This document shows positions 8,877-18,269 of a stretch of 64,000 nt of DNA, piece after piece. Location: IMG/VR virus record IMGVR_UViG_3300031240_000002, positions 23,738 to 87,737 of that record, one strand, 5' to 3'. The first letter of the stretch is position 1, and each line of letters begins with the position of its first letter. The position numbers were made by a program, and so were the translations under genes. A model generated the notes under the pieces. It made no database searches, was not told the DNA's origin, and saw nothing but the letters and a program-made list of their open reading frames with translations. This stretch comes from a virus.

Positions 8877-9596
8877 TCAGCCGGCTTTGACGGTGTCGGA
8901 CGATCCCGTGATCGCGCCGCCGTCGAACTCAATGGCCGTCCCAGGCCCCGGCGGCCCCCCCGGCGAGAATCCCCCCGTCGCCAGAAGGGCGGTCGCCAGG
9001 TGCTCGACATCGGTCGGGCTCATGTTCAGCTTCGTCGAGTCGCCCTTCCGCGCCACCCCGGCCGTCCCGCCGTTGAGGATGATCGACCCGTCCGGGTTCA
9101 CCAGGACGGTGCTCGTGTGCTCGCCGTCGGTCGAGCGGAGATCGATCGGGACGCCGGCGGCGTAGACCAGGAAGCGGTCGTTCTGGAAGATCGGCTTTCC
9201 GTCGGCGCCGACCGGAACGACGTTGGCGTCGCCGTCCGCGATCACCGCCAGGATCCGCGGGACCATCGAGACGTCCCCATCCGGGATGCCCACCACCACC
9301 TGGTCGCCCACCTTGATAGGGCCGCAGACGAAGACCGTCCCCGCGGCGATCCCATGGGTGCAGGTGCAGGGGTGGCCGCTCGGCTCGAGCACCACGTCGA
9401 CGTCGATCCCAGCGGGGCTGATCACGATCGCGTTCGGGTTCGATAGGTCGACCTCCCCGTCGTCGTCGACCGCCGCGACGGTCGCGTAGCTGACCCAGTG
9501 ACGGAGATCGGCGCCCTGATGGGCCAGCGCCTTGCCGATCCGCCTGGCATCCCAGCTCTTCCGGATCGCCGTTCCCGCCCGTGCGCGCCGCGCCAT
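8877..9596 (-). CDS. Baseplate spike (gpV/gp5-like)
   Basis: 239 residues. The middle (VFVCGPIKVGDQVVVGIPDGD) has the OB-fold signature 'p..GdqV.v.fp.gd' of phage spike proteins. It is followed by short repeated strands (STVLVNPDGSIILNGG) and 'GVARKGDSTKLNMSP', the 'aRkGD' motif common at the end of the spike stem. Its role is to cap the tail tube and pierce the outer membrane. It follows the hub gene with a TGATG overlap (stop and start share base 9596). Confidence 0.75.
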   Translation of the reverse strand: MARRARAGTAIRKSWDARRIGKALAHQGADLRHWVSYATVAAVDDDGEVDLSNPNAIVISPAGIDVDVVLEPSGHPCTCTHGIAAGTVFVCGPIKVGDQVVVGIPDGDVSMVPRILAVIADGDANVVPVGADGKPIFQNDRFLVYAAGVPIDLRSTDGEHTSTVLVNPDGSIILNGGTAGVARKGDSTKLNMSPTDVEHLATALLATGGFSPGGPPGPGTAIEFDGGAITGSSDTVKAG

Positions 9597-11773
9597 CAGA
9601 GTCCCCCCGACTTCGTGTTCAGGATCGCGCTCAGGTTATCGGCGGTCGCGGCGGCCGCGGGGTCGGGGACGGACGTCGTCTTCGCCGCCTTCAGCTGGTC
9701 GTTGAGGTCCCGATCCTGCTTCGACAGATTCTGCGGGAGGTTCCGGGCCTCCTGGAAGGTGGCGAGCTCGATCGAGGCCGACCAGCCGTCATCCGAGTTC
9801 CACCGGTGCTCGACCGCCCGGCAGTAGAACCAGTCGGTCAGCTTCGTGCTCTGGAAGGCGGTCTCCAGCTTGGCGAGCGCCTGGTCGATCTTCGACTTCG
9901 ACGATGCGCTGTTTCCGTCCACTCCCGCCGAAGACTGGCGCGAGGTGGCGCCGGCGAAGCGCGGGCTGTCGGCCGACTCGAGCAGCGCGCGCCGCAGGAA
10001 CGCCGGGTTGTAGCGGCGCGCCATGAGCTCGGAGAGCCCGTTCACCACCTGGTTGTTGCTGGCGGGATCGGCGACGCCGACCATCACCCGGCACGGCGTC
10101 CCGGGCCGCAGGCGCAGCACGTCGGGGTTTGGCTTCCCGCTATCGGGGTCGTAGTAGCTGGCGAGGTCGGTGGTCTCGATGGTCACCACCGACTCGTGCC
10201 GACCGATCGTGTGGTAGAGCGCGACCGCGATCTGCTGGAGCTGCTCTTGCGAGCGGCACTCCTTGATGAGCCGGACCACCTCCTCCTCGATCGGGGCGTG
10301 GCCCTTGCCCACCTGGCCCGATCCCTTCGCCGAGACGGTCGTCCCGCGCGTGGTGGTCGGGAAGACAGCGGTCAACGTCCGCTTGCCGGCCGGAGCGTCG
10401 GGGTTGTGGCCGATGCAGCGGACCCGCGGCGCCTTCACACGCCCGTACTTCCGGGCGGTCTTCATGCTGGTGATGTTCGAGCCCCACACGAAGAACCGGC
10501 ACTGGCTGAAGACCTGGGTGGTCCCGCCGACGGTGATGGTCCGCGAGAAGCCGTCCGGCGGCCCGCCTGGGATCGTGATCCCGTCCTGCGGCGTCTCCAT
10601 CAGGTTCTGGGGCGGCATGAGGAGGATGTTGTTGGCGCCGATCGGCTGGGTGCTGCCGTCGGTGTCGACCGCCACGATCGACGGGTCATAGACCGGGATC
10701 ACCCCGGCCAGCCAGGCGGCGCGCGTGATGATGTCCCAGACGCTGACGTCGGCCACCTGGGGCGCGGGTGAGGAGAAGCCGACGCCGGCGGGCGTGCCGT
10801 TGCCGGGGTCCTGCCCCGGCGCTGTCCCTGGCGGCGGGGCGCCTTGCACCATGCCGCCGGCGGCGGCGCGGCTCTGGGCGCTCTGCAGGCTCTTCTTGAA
10901 CAGCTTGGCGTCCAGGAATGGGATCTGGCTGGGGTCGACGTTGGGGAACATCCGCACGCCGATCGGGTTGCCGTAGGTCCCGTTGAACTCGGGGATCGTC
11001 GAGACCAAGCGCTGCACGTAGGAGGTGATCGGCTCGCCGCCCTTTGCGATCCGGCGGGCCTTGGTGAACGGGTTGATCTTGAGGGCCATGAGGCGCTGCT
11101 CGAGCGAGAGCGCGGTGACGTGGACGGCCAGCCGCCCCTCGTCGGTGTCCATCGACTCCTCGTCGGCGTAGCCCCGGAAGACGGGGGGCGTCTGGAACAG
11201 CTTCGGGATCCAGCGGACGGGGTTGGCGAAGTCGTTCACCCCCACTTCGTCGCAGAAGACCTCGACGAACAGCGAGCGCACGAGGTCGGGCGGCAGCGGG
11301 AGGTTGGCGAGCGGGACCTCAAGCTCCAGCTTGTCGGCCTGGTTGAACCCGTTAAGCGAGAGCGTTAGGTCCGTCGGAACCACGCGCAGCTCGATCGAGT
11401 AGTCGTCCGCGCCAGCCCCGAGCGGCGCCGCCGCCTGCACGCCGGACGTCTTCCCCTGCTGCATCTTGGCGACCTTCTTGGTCGCCTGCTCGACTTGGGC
11501 GTCGAGGTTCACGTCGAGATCGCCGGAGGCACGTCGCACCGCCTGCAGCGCCTGCATCTGCTGGAGGTTCTGGACGGCCCTGGCGTGTGGGTCCTTGGCC
11601 GGTGCGCTCTCGACCTGGGCGAACTGGCCGTCGTCGTTCGTGAAGTCTTCGAGGCGGATCGTCAGCTTGATCGCGTAGGCCGGGCGGTAGACCTTCTCGG
11701 CGCCGCCGCTCGCTGGCACGCCGCTGTCGCCGGGGACGCCCGTGGGGGTCGCCGGGGTGACCGGTGACGCCAC
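9596..11773 (-). CDS. Baseplate hub protein (gpD/gp27-like role)
   Basis: 725 residues, located between the LysM baseplate protein and the spike, which is the normal place for the hub. The sequence alternates beta-rich blocks (LTLSLNGFNQADKLELEVP; FVEVFCDEVGVNDF) with a Gln/Ala-rich helical insert near residues 60-110 and a Gly/Pro linker near 315-345. These fit a late-control/gpD-like trimeric hub, although no single diagnostic motif was identified. Its large size suggests extra domains. Confidence 0.6.
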   Translation of the reverse strand: MASPVTPATPTGVPGDSGVPASGGAEKVYRPAYAIKLTIRLEDFTNDDGQFAQVESAPAKDPHARAVQNLQQMQALQAVRRASGDLDVNLDAQVEQATKKVAKMQQGKTSGVQAAAPLGAGADDYSIELRVVPTDLTLSLNGFNQADKLELEVPLANLPLPPDLVRSLFVEVFCDEVGVNDFANPVRWIPKLFQTPPVFRGYADEESMDTDEGRLAVHVTALSLEQRLMALKINPFTKARRIAKGGEPITSYVQRLVSTIPEFNGTYGNPIGVRMFPNVDPSQIPFLDAKLFKKSLQSAQSRAAAGGMVQGAPPPGTAPGQDPGNGTPAGVGFSSPAPQVADVSVWDIITRAAWLAGVIPVYDPSIVAVDTDGSTQPIGANNILLMPPQNLMETPQDGITIPGGPPDGFSRTITVGGTTQVFSQCRFFVWGSNITSMKTARKYGRVKAPRVRCIGHNPDAPAGKRTLTAVFPTTTRGTTVSAKGSGQVGKGHAPIEEEVVRLIKECRSQEQLQQIAVALYHTIGRHESVVTIETTDLASYYDPDSGKPNPDVLRLRPGTPCRVMVGVADPASNNQVVNGLSELMARRYNPAFLRRALLESADSPRFAGATSRQSSAGVDGNSASSKSKIDQALAKLETAFQSTKLTDWFYCRAVEHRWNSDDGWSASIELATFQEARNLPQNLSKQDRDLNDQLKAAKTTSVPDPAAAATADNLSAILNTKSGGL

Positions 11774-11774
11774 G

Positions 11775-12986
11775 TCAGCACGCCTCGGTCAGATTGCTCG
11801 ACGTGCCCGACTGCGGGCGCGGGATGATGAGCGGTCGGTTGGGCCGGTCGCTCGGTCCGGTCGGCGCCGCGGGCACCGCCGATCCGTCGATATCGTTGGC
11901 CTGCTGGATGAGCCACCACAGCTCGGGCGTCCCGTAATGCTGCGCCGAGAGGTCCCGGAGATCGGTCCCCGGGATCGCCTGGATCTGCGCCATCACGTCG
12001 GGCTGGACGTTCACCGAGATCCCGGTCCCCGCGTCGTAGCAGGTCTCCGACGCTTGGTCGCACTGAGCGAGCACGTCGAAGAAGGAGTCCTTGATCCGGA
12101 TGATGTCGAGCGCGCTGTCGACCACCTCAAGCGCCACCAGGTTGATCGAGAGGATCGTCGAGGTCATGAGGGCGAGCGAGTCCATGGTGCTCTTGCATGC
12201 CCCGATCAGCTGCTGGGCGGCCGCCGCCGGGATGACGACGGCGCTGACGATGGCGCCCGAGGTGGTCTGGATCGTGTCGCTGGCGGTGTCGACCGCCTCG
12301 AACGCCCGGCTCATCGCGTCCAGCGCCGACTGCGGCAGCCCGATCTTGCCGACCTGCGGTCCGTTCTGGACTGCGGTCCACATGGCCGTCGCCTCGTCCG
12401 CGTCGTTGAGGACGTCGGCGAAGCCGGCGCGCGGGTTCATTTGGGCGGTGGCGGAGATCGCGCTGGCCGTCGCCTCCCCGTTCGACCGCCACTCGAACTC
12501 CATCTCCCAGGGGATGTCCTGGGGGCGGATGGGGGACGGCTTGAAGCGGACGAGCATCCCCACGCGGACGATCGGATCCGTCGTGAGCGTCGGGTTGCTC
12601 ACCGTGCCGGCGAGGCCGTGGCCCCAGGAGACCTCCACCGAGAGGCCGCGGGCGACGATGCTCTCGAAGAGGGCCAGCAGCGACATGGAGGCGCCGTCGC
12701 CGAGGAAGCGGTCGTTCCACTCGCCGGTGACCGTGGTGTTCGAGTAGGTCGGCCCGATCGCCTGCTGCGTCCCGACCGGGTTCCCCGGCGGATACTTCAG
12801 GCTCGTCCTCTGCTTGACCTCCCAGGAGACGCCAGCCTGTAGCGGCCCGGCGCGACCGCTCAGCGACACCACGCCCGGCGGCTGGTTCGGCTGCAGCACG
12901 GCGACGGAGAGGTCCCCCTCGATCACCTTGATCTGGAAGGGGAGCGCCTGCGAGGCGAAGAGCGAAGCGACGGCGACGCCCGACAT
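11775..12986 (-). CDS. LysM-containing baseplate/tail protein
   Basis: 403 residues. The C-terminus carries a LysM-like domain: 'IPGTDLRDLSAQHYGTPELW' then 'WLIQQANDIDG' and 'LIIPRP'. This matches small tail proteins (gp53-like, gpX-like) that follow the tape measure. A long helical stretch at about 215-320 is rich in Ala and Ser. It overlaps the tape measure gene by one base at 12986. Its likely role is attaching the baseplate to the tube. Confidence 0.7.
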   Translation of the reverse strand: MSGVAVASLFASQALPFQIKVIEGDLSVAVLQPNQPPGVVSLSGRAGPLQAGVSWEVKQRTSLKYPPGNPVGTQQAIGPTYSNTTVTGEWNDRFLGDGASMSLLALFESIVARGLSVEVSWGHGLAGTVSNPTLTTDPIVRVGMLVRFKPSPIRPQDIPWEMEFEWRSNGEATASAISATAQMNPRAGFADVLNDADEATAMWTAVQNGPQVGKIGLPQSALDAMSRAFEAVDTASDTIQTTSGAIVSAVVIPAAAAQQLIGACKSTMDSLALMTSTILSINLVALEVVDSALDIIRIKDSFFDVLAQCDQASETCYDAGTGISVNVQPDVMAQIQAIPGTDLRDLSAQHYGTPELWWLIQQANDIDGSAVPAAPTGPSDRPNRPLIIPRPQSGTSSNLTEAC

Positions 12987-14695
12987 TAGTGGCTCTCGTG
13001 CTCGGCTTCACGCGACTGCATCGGGGTCGATGCTAGACCCTCCAGGTCGCTCTTGAAACGGAGGAAGACCCGGTCCGGGTCGGCGTCCTCGAACTTCTGC
13101 TGGATGTGGATCCCGCCGTTGAAGTTCTGGACCGGGGGACCGCTGACCTTGCGCGCGGTGTCGTCGATCGTGCTTGAGGTGGCCGCCGCCGTTGCCGCGA
13201 GGCTCTGCTGGAGGATCTCGGCCGCCATCGCCCCCAGCTGGCCGCTCGAGGAGAGATCGCCCGCTCCCGGGATCCGCCCCGCAAAGGACCGCTTCACGTC
13301 GTCGGACATCGAGTCCATCACGCCGTTGAACTTCTCCAGCGAGATCGCCCCGTTCTCGAACAGCCCCTTCTGCTTGAGGATCTCCGCCGCAGCCTGGGCG
13401 TGCGCCGCCGCCTCCCGCTTCACCCCCTCGATCTGGTAGGGGCTCAGCTCGGCGTCGTGCTTCCGGACGTATGCGGTCGTCTTGGCCGCCTTCCCGATCT
13501 CGTCGAAGAACCCGCCGAGCTCGCCCGCCGCCTTCTTCCGTCCCTGCCACTCCTCGTAGACGCCGTGGAGGGCGATCGCCGCCAAGCCAGCCGCCGTGAC
13601 GATCCCACCGAACGCGGGCGCCACCTTGCCGATCATCCCGAAGATCCCGCCGAGACCCGACAGCGCCCCGCTGCCCATCGCGCCGCCGGCGGTCCCCAGC
13701 GCGCCACCGATCGACGTCGCCATCTGCCCGGCCTTGAGCCCCGCGAAGACCGCGCCGATCGCGATCCAGTGATCCTTGATGAACCCGCTGACCGCCTCGA
13801 CCGCGTGTAGTCCGGTGACCAGCTTCCCCGACACGTCCTCGATGAGCGGCCGCCCGTTGTCCCGCGCCTCCTTGAGGTGCTTGGCCCAGGCCGAGAGATC
13901 GAGCGCGACCTCGTGAAAGAGCGGCGCCGTCGCCCCCCGGAAGACGCTGTCGACCGTCTGCCGCGCGCGCGCCAGCGACCCGTCGATCCCGTTGTTCATC
14001 TCCTCGGCTACCTGCATCGACCCGCGGAGCGCCTTCTCCAGGTGCTGGAGGCGTCCGGCCTGAGAGAGATGCTGCATGTTGCCGACCGCGTTGTGCAGCG
14101 AGATCGCGAACGGGTCGATCCCCTTCACGCGCCCGGTCTGGAGAGCGCGCGCGACGGCGCCCGCCGCCTCTTCGCCGGTGACCTGGAACCGCTTGGCAGT
14201 GGCGGTGGCTTCCTTCGTCAGGTCCATGACCTGCTTCTGGGAGAGGTGCATCGGTCCGGCCGCCGAGATGACCGTGCGGTAGGCCCCCTGGATGTCGTCG
14301 AGCGACGCGCCGTACTTGACGCTCGCCTCTTCGAGCTCCTCGGTGATGTCCTTCGAGAGAACCAGCGATCGCCGGTAGCGATCAATCTCCGTGGCCCCCT
14401 TCTCGAACTTCAGCGCGCCCGCCAGGACGCCGGCGATCCCCTTCTCCGTCCGGCCGAACTCAGCGTTGACCTCCCGGGCGTGCTCGACCCAGCTCCCGAT
14501 CCCCACCCCGAGCCCGAGCGCGCCGAGCGTCGAGAGACCGGTCTCCTGCCGGAACTCCCCCAGCTTGTTCTTCAGCTCGGCGAGATGCTCGGCCCCCTTT
14601 CGGTAGGTCTCGAGCATCCGCTCCATCGCCGCGCCGTACCCGGCATCCTTGGCGGTGAACTCGGTTTCTACTGTCCTGGTTTCGGTCTCTCCCAC
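12986..14695 (-). CDS. Tape measure protein
   Basis: 569 residues beginning at GTG 14695. The N-terminal 250 residues are helical with 'LSTLGALGLGVGIGSW' and 'SKDITEELEEASVKYGASLDDIQGAYR', the pattern of phage minor tail/tape measure domains. Two hydrophobic Gly/Ala stretches follow (around 310-335 and 345-385). It comes right after the tail chaperone pair, as expected. At about 0.15 nm per residue the tail would be near 85 nm, which is short for a myovirus. Confidence 0.85.
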   Translation of the reverse strand: MGETETRTVETEFTAKDAGYGAAMERMLETYRKGAEHLAELKNKLGEFRQETGLSTLGALGLGVGIGSWVEHAREVNAEFGRTEKGIAGVLAGALKFEKGATEIDRYRRSLVLSKDITEELEEASVKYGASLDDIQGAYRTVISAAGPMHLSQKQVMDLTKEATATAKRFQVTGEEAAGAVARALQTGRVKGIDPFAISLHNAVGNMQHLSQAGRLQHLEKALRGSMQVAEEMNNGIDGSLARARQTVDSVFRGATAPLFHEVALDLSAWAKHLKEARDNGRPLIEDVSGKLVTGLHAVEAVSGFIKDHWIAIGAVFAGLKAGQMATSIGGALGTAGGAMGSGALSGLGGIFGMIGKVAPAFGGIVTAAGLAAIALHGVYEEWQGRKKAAGELGGFFDEIGKAAKTTAYVRKHDAELSPYQIEGVKREAAAHAQAAAEILKQKGLFENGAISLEKFNGVMDSMSDDVKRSFAGRIPGAGDLSSSGQLGAMAAEILQQSLAATAAATSSTIDDTARKVSGPPVQNFNGGIHIQQKFEDADPDRVFLRFKSDLEGLASTPMQSREAEHESH

Positions 14696-14699
14696 GGCG

Positions 14700-15235
14700 T
14701 CACTTCTTCCCCGAGTCGTTCTCGCGCTGGACGATCCTGCCGACAGCGGCGATCAGCCGGCGGCGCCCCTCGCCGGTGAGCTGCAGGATCTCCGACATCT
14801 GCTGGTGCCCGTAGCGCCCGAGATAGGCGATGTCGTCAAAGATCGCGTCTATCTCGCGCTCGCGGATTAGGGCATTCGCCGAACCCGCGACTTGAAAAAA
14901 TCGGCGCGGTTCTCCTTGCTGACGTTGTGCACGTCGCCGTACGCGGCCACCAGGTAGTCGCGGCACCTCGGCCCCCAGTTGTCGGTGGGCGAGAGCGCGG
15001 GGTCCACCGGCTTCCCGTCGATCTGAACGATCGATCGGACGGCGCGGACCCAGAGCCCCTTGAAGCCGAAGTCTCCGCCGGCCTCGATGGAGGCGTCCGC
15101 CTCCTGCAGGGTCGTGAGCGGCTGGATCGTGAAGGAGTGAGGATCCGTCTCGAACTCCCGATCGGCATCGGGGATCGTGTAGTCGTAGAGCGGCCTGGCG
15201 AGCTGCGGGGCGAACTTTTCGGCGACGGTGGTCAT
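14700..15235 (-). CDS. Tail assembly chaperone, -1 frameshift fusion (gpGT-like)
   Basis: The product of the chaperone frame up to the slippery site at 14894-14900, then the -1 frame: ENRADFF joins QVAGSANALIREREIDAIF and runs to GRIVQRENDSGKK at 14700. The extension has no good start codon of its own and sits between the tube and tape measure genes, exactly where phage lambda G/GT-type chaperones lie. The fusion is about 178 residues. It would bind tape measure and tube subunits during tail assembly. The frameshift is inferred from the heptamer and gene order. Confidence 0.75.
14867..15235 (-). CDS. Tail assembly chaperone, unshifted product (gpG-like)
   Basis: 122 residues, starting at ATG 15235 after GGAGGAACCCGCCC. 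The sequence ends SRVRRMP, shortly after the slippery site. The acidic, soluble character (AADADREFETDP-like N-terminus, then GFKGLWVRAVRSI) and the position fit the short tail chaperone that is made in excess over the frameshifted form. Confidence 0.75.
   Translation of the reverse strand: MTTVAEKFAPQLARPLYDYTIPDADREFETDPHSFTIQPLTTLQEADASIEAGGDFGFKGLWVRAVRSIVQIDGKPVDPALSPTDNWGPRCRDYLVAAYGDVHNVSKENRADFFKSRVRRMP
14894..14900 (-). other. Slippery heptamer T TTT TTC for -1 frameshifting
   Basis: In the zero frame the minus strand reads GAT TTT TTC AAG. The heptamer T-TTT-TTC fits X-XXY-YYZ, and slippage of both tRNAs by one base yields TTT TTT in the -1 frame, which stays open to 14700. Confidence 0.75.
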
Positions 15236-15271
15236 GGGCGGGTTCCTCCGCCGCCGAAGATACCACCGGGG

Positions 15272-15718
15272 CTACACCCCCGAGAGAATGAAGTCCTCGG
15301 CCTCGCACTGGAACCGGAACCCCCCGTAGCTCTCTCGGTTCTGGAGCGCGAAGGACGGGTCCTGGAACTTCAGGTCGGGGATGGTGATCCGGGGCCGCGT
15401 CCCGTCGGCCATGTTGCAGGTAAAGCGCAGGTTGACCTGGGCGTTCGCCTGCGCGGTCCGGCGCGCCATCCGGTCGCGCAGCGTGCGCACCATGATGAAC
15501 GGCTCCTTCGACGTCACGTCGAAACCGAACTCGACCTTGGTCCCCTTGTAGATGTCGTCCTTCATCTCGGTCGTCTGACCGAGGTAGGACTTCCGCAAGA
15601 TCTCGGCGAGGACCGTCCAGGTGAGGTTCTCGATCATGACGAGGGTGCGCAGGATCGTGCCCCCCTGCGTGATCCGCAGCTGGACCTCCTGCCCCCGGAG
15701 TCTGAGTTCGTCGGCCAT
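15272..15718 (-). CDS. Tail tube protein
   Basis: 148 residues. It lies directly downstream of the sheath gene and upstream of the chaperones, the conserved slot for the tube subunit. The beta-rich sequence (RLRGQEVQLRITQGG; VEFGFDVTSKEPFIMV) ends in 'FQCEAEDFILSGV'. A strong Shine-Dalgarno (AAGGAG) precedes ATG 15718. The family is assigned by position and fold character, not by a catalytic motif. Confidence 0.75.
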   Translation of the reverse strand: MADELRLRGQEVQLRITQGGTILRTLVMIENLTWTVLAEILRKSYLGQTTEMKDDIYKGTKVEFGFDVTSKEPFIMVRTLRDRMARRTAQANAQVNLRFTCNMADGTRPRITIPDLKFQDPSFALQNRESYGGFRFQCEAEDFILSGV

Positions 15719-15734
15719 GGTGCTCGTCGTCTCC

Positions 15735-17429
15735 TTATGCCGCTGCCGCGACGCTGGTCGGAACCGTGACCGTCTCGCCGATCTCCGCGAGGAACATGAT
15801 GTAGTCCATGCTCGCCAGCGTCTGGACGTAGACCTTCACCACGAAGATCCCGAGCGCCATCTGCGCGGCGGTGTTGCCCGAGACGTCGTCGACCAGGTAG
15901 TCGACGATCCGCTGCTGGGACGGGTCGTTCACCGACTTGAGGCTGTCGAGGAAGGTCTCGATCTCCTGGACGAACGCCTCTTGCCGGTCGGTGGTCGACG
16001 GCTGCTTCAGGTACGGCGCGGCGATGTCGCCGAGCGTGTCCTCGATGAAGTCGGCCATCCGGCGCCGCTTGATGGGCGTGCGGGTCGGGTAGAGGACGCT
16101 GTTGGCGGCCGTCACCCCTTGCATGAACTGCCAGCCGGCCTGGCGGTCGAAGTAGAGCGCGCAGACGCCGGCGGCGATGAGGTTGGCGTAGTCCTGCTTC
16201 GCCAGCGGGTTGAGGACGAACGCCTGCTCCGGAGCCGTGATCGCCTGAATGAACTGGTTCGCCGCCCCCGGGTTCACCTCCTGCGGGAAGTTGGACAGCG
16301 TCACCGCCATCATCCCGTCGAGGTTGATGGTGACCGCGATGTTGCCGAAGTCGGGCACCACGATCTGGTGCTGCGGGTAGCAGATGATCACGCGGTCGGC
16401 CGGCTGCGGGTAGGCGTCCGCAGAGGCCAAGCCGATCGCGGCGGTGGTGGCGGCCGCCGCCTGGATAGCCGTGGTCCCCGCCGCGGGGTCGGCCGAGACG
16501 CAGCAGACGCGGGCCGGGCCGTTCCCGGAGGCGTTGTTGGCGTTCGCGCCGAGCGACTGGCGGATCGCCTGGGTCCGACGGGCCGCCCAGATGACGTTGA
16601 TCGAGGTGAGCGGATCCGCGTTGGGCAGCGTCGAGCTGATGGCCGCCGGGTACTGGCTGGCGATGCGCGCGGCCAGCGTCGTCCCGGTGCCGCTCGGCCA
16701 GAGGATCGTGGCGTTGTTGACCGCCGTGATGGTGGTCGCCGGGTCTGCGTTCGGGATGACCGAGTCGAGCACGTTGACGATGGCCGTCGCGGCGGTGGCG
16801 ACCACCGGCTCGACGACGAGGATCGGGAAGCAGTTGACCGCCACCGTGACCGCATTGCTGGTGACGGTGGTCCCCTGCGGGATGGTGGTATTCCCGCTGG
16901 TCGCGAAGATGCGGGTCGACGCGGCGGCGGTGCTGGAACTCCCGAACCGATAGCCGGCGGGAATGGTCAGCACCTTGTTGGTGAGGCCCGCGGCCTGGTC
17001 CGCCGCCGCCACCGTGACGGTGATGGTCAGCTGCCCCTTGGTGGTCCCGCCATCGGTCGTCACGGCCTCGTGATCGACGCGGGCCAGGATGAGGCGCTGG
17101 AAGGTTTTGCCGAGCAGCTGGAGGCCGGCGTTCCCCTCGTAGGCGCTCGCGCCGGCGGCTCCGAAGATGTTGCCCTGGCGGCCGGCAGAGTCCTGCCCGA
17201 GGTAGGGGTAGATCGTCCCGTTCGCGGTGTAGATGGCCCGGTACTGGCCGTCCGACGTGACCTCGCTGGGACCGAACGGGCCGGCGATGAACTCGCCAAC
17301 CAAGCAGGCCGCGCCAGGCTGCGTGCCGAGGACGATGTTCGGTCCGGTCAGATCGACGACGACGATCTGGGGGACCGCCAGGATCTGGTTGAGCGGCGGG
17401 ACCGAGGTCGTCCTGAGGAAGAAGGCCAT
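15735..17429 (-). CDS. Contractile tail sheath protein
   Basis: 564 residues, the largest beta-alpha protein before the tube gene. The C-terminal domain has the sheath signature: 'VCALYFDRQAGWQFMQGVTAANS', then 'KRRRMADFIEDTLGDIAAPYL' and 'DYLVDDVSGNTAAQMALGIFVVKVYVQTLASMDYIMF', where N- and C-terminal arms interlock neighbouring subunits. Its presence defines the virion as a myovirus. GGAG lies 5-8 bases before ATG 17429, and a TTGACG promoter with a long leader precedes it. Confidence 0.9.
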   Translation of the reverse strand: MAFFLRTTSVPPLNQILAVPQIVVVDLTGPNIVLGTQPGAACLVGEFIAGPFGPSEVTSDGQYRAIYTANGTIYPYLGQDSAGRQGNIFGAAGASAYEGNAGLQLLGKTFQRLILARVDHEAVTTDGGTTKGQLTITVTVAAADQAAGLTNKVLTIPAGYRFGSSSTAAASTRIFATSGNTTIPQGTTVTSNAVTVAVNCFPILVVEPVVATAATAIVNVLDSVIPNADPATTITAVNNATILWPSGTGTTLAARIASQYPAAISSTLPNADPLTSINVIWAARRTQAIRQSLGANANNASGNGPARVCCVSADPAAGTTAIQAAAATTAAIGLASADAYPQPADRVIICYPQHQIVVPDFGNIAVTINLDGMMAVTLSNFPQEVNPGAANQFIQAITAPEQAFVLNPLAKQDYANLIAAGVCALYFDRQAGWQFMQGVTAANSVLYPTRTPIKRRRMADFIEDTLGDIAAPYLKQPSTTDRQEAFVQEIETFLDSLKSVNDPSQQRIVDYLVDDVSGNTAAQMALGIFVVKVYVQTLASMDYIMFLAEIGETVTVPTSVAAAA

Positions 17430-17498
17430 CTATTCTCCGCGGGGTTGCTAGGGTCTCGTCACCTCCTCCTGGTCGCCGTTGGTCCTGAGTTCCCCCGA

Positions 17499-17527
17499 AT
17501 CGTCGGCGGGCATGACCCGCCCGTCAA
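17499..17527 (-). promoter_or_regulatory. Sheath promoter, TTGACG / GACGAT, 17-bp spacer
   Basis: On the minus strand TTGACG (17522-17527) is followed by 17 bases and GACGAT (17499-17504), then a leader with GAACTCAGGACC. The flank and leader are shared with the capsid promoter at 27663-27691. Confidence 0.6.
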
Positions 17528-17539
17528 GTAGGGCCAGCC

Positions 17540-18226
17540 TCAGCGGCCGGGGATCGAGTCGACGATCGTGCTCGTGATCCGCACGCGCATCGGCTGCATC
17601 GGCTGGAGCATGACGAGCGACGCCTCGGCCCGCAGGCGGAACCGCGCCTCGTAGATCTTCTTTGCGGAGGTGTCCGCGTCGTCCATCTTCCGCGAGGCGA
17701 GCAGCGTCAGGCGGCAGGGGAGCCGCCAGTATTCGGGCATCTCCGCCACGATCACCCCGGCGCGGTCCCCCGGCGCGAGCCGAGCCGAGCCCGCCTGGCC
17801 GTGCCCGTCCACGACCAGCAAGCCGCGCGGGTCCTGGAAGGCCGTCTCGATCCCGCCCTTGAGGGCGTTGCGCTGCTCGACCTCGCTGGCGCGCACCACG
17901 ATCTCGAACTCGCGGGACGCCTCCTGGATCTCCATCAGACAGAACCCAGCCTCCCCCTTCGGCTCCCAGGTGTCCTCGAGCGCGTGGGGGGTCATCTGGC
18001 TCGGCCCGTACTTCAGCTCCTCGTCCGGGAGGACGGCGGCCGATGGGTTCACGAAGGCGTCGTTGAGGTCGGCCCAGTCGGTGAAGAACTCCAGGAGGCG
18101 GATGGTGCCGGCGCCGCCGGGGCCGGGGAAGTCGCGGTCGAGGACGCGCTCGACGGCCAGGGAGATCGCCGTCTCGAGATCGGTGCTCGCGCTTCGGGAA
18201 TAGAGTTCGCGCTGGAAGATCCCCAC
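17540..18226 (-). CDS. Putative neck/tail completion protein
   Basis: 228 residues upstream of the sheath gene. I do not recognise a family from motifs. The sequence (ETAISLAVERVLDRDFPGPG then IRLLEFFTDWADLNDAFV) is soluble with mixed secondary structure. Position between the gp10-like and sheath genes suggests a tail terminator or neck protein. GTG 18226 is six bases after TAGAAT, so it is probably leaderless. Confidence 0.55.
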   Translation of the reverse strand: MGIFQRELYSRSASTDLETAISLAVERVLDRDFPGPGGAGTIRLLEFFTDWADLNDAFVNPSAAVLPDEELKYGPSQMTPHALEDTWEPKGEAGFCLMEIQEASREFEIVVRASEVEQRNALKGGIETAFQDPRGLLVVDGHGQAGSARLAPGDRAGVIVAEMPEYWRLPCRLTLLASRKMDDADTSAKKIYEARFRLRAEASLVMLQPMQPMRVRITSTIVDSIPGR

Positions 18227-18232
18227 CCGCCG

Positions 18233-18238
18233 ATTCTA
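18233..18238 (-). promoter_or_regulatory. TAGAAT -10-like element before a GTG start
   Basis: GCGCTTAGAAT is followed by six bases and GTG 18226 on the minus strand. The hexamer is a good -10 match. Confidence 0.45.
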
Positions 18239-18269
18239 AGCGCGGCGCGCGCGGGCGGCGAGACGCTGG

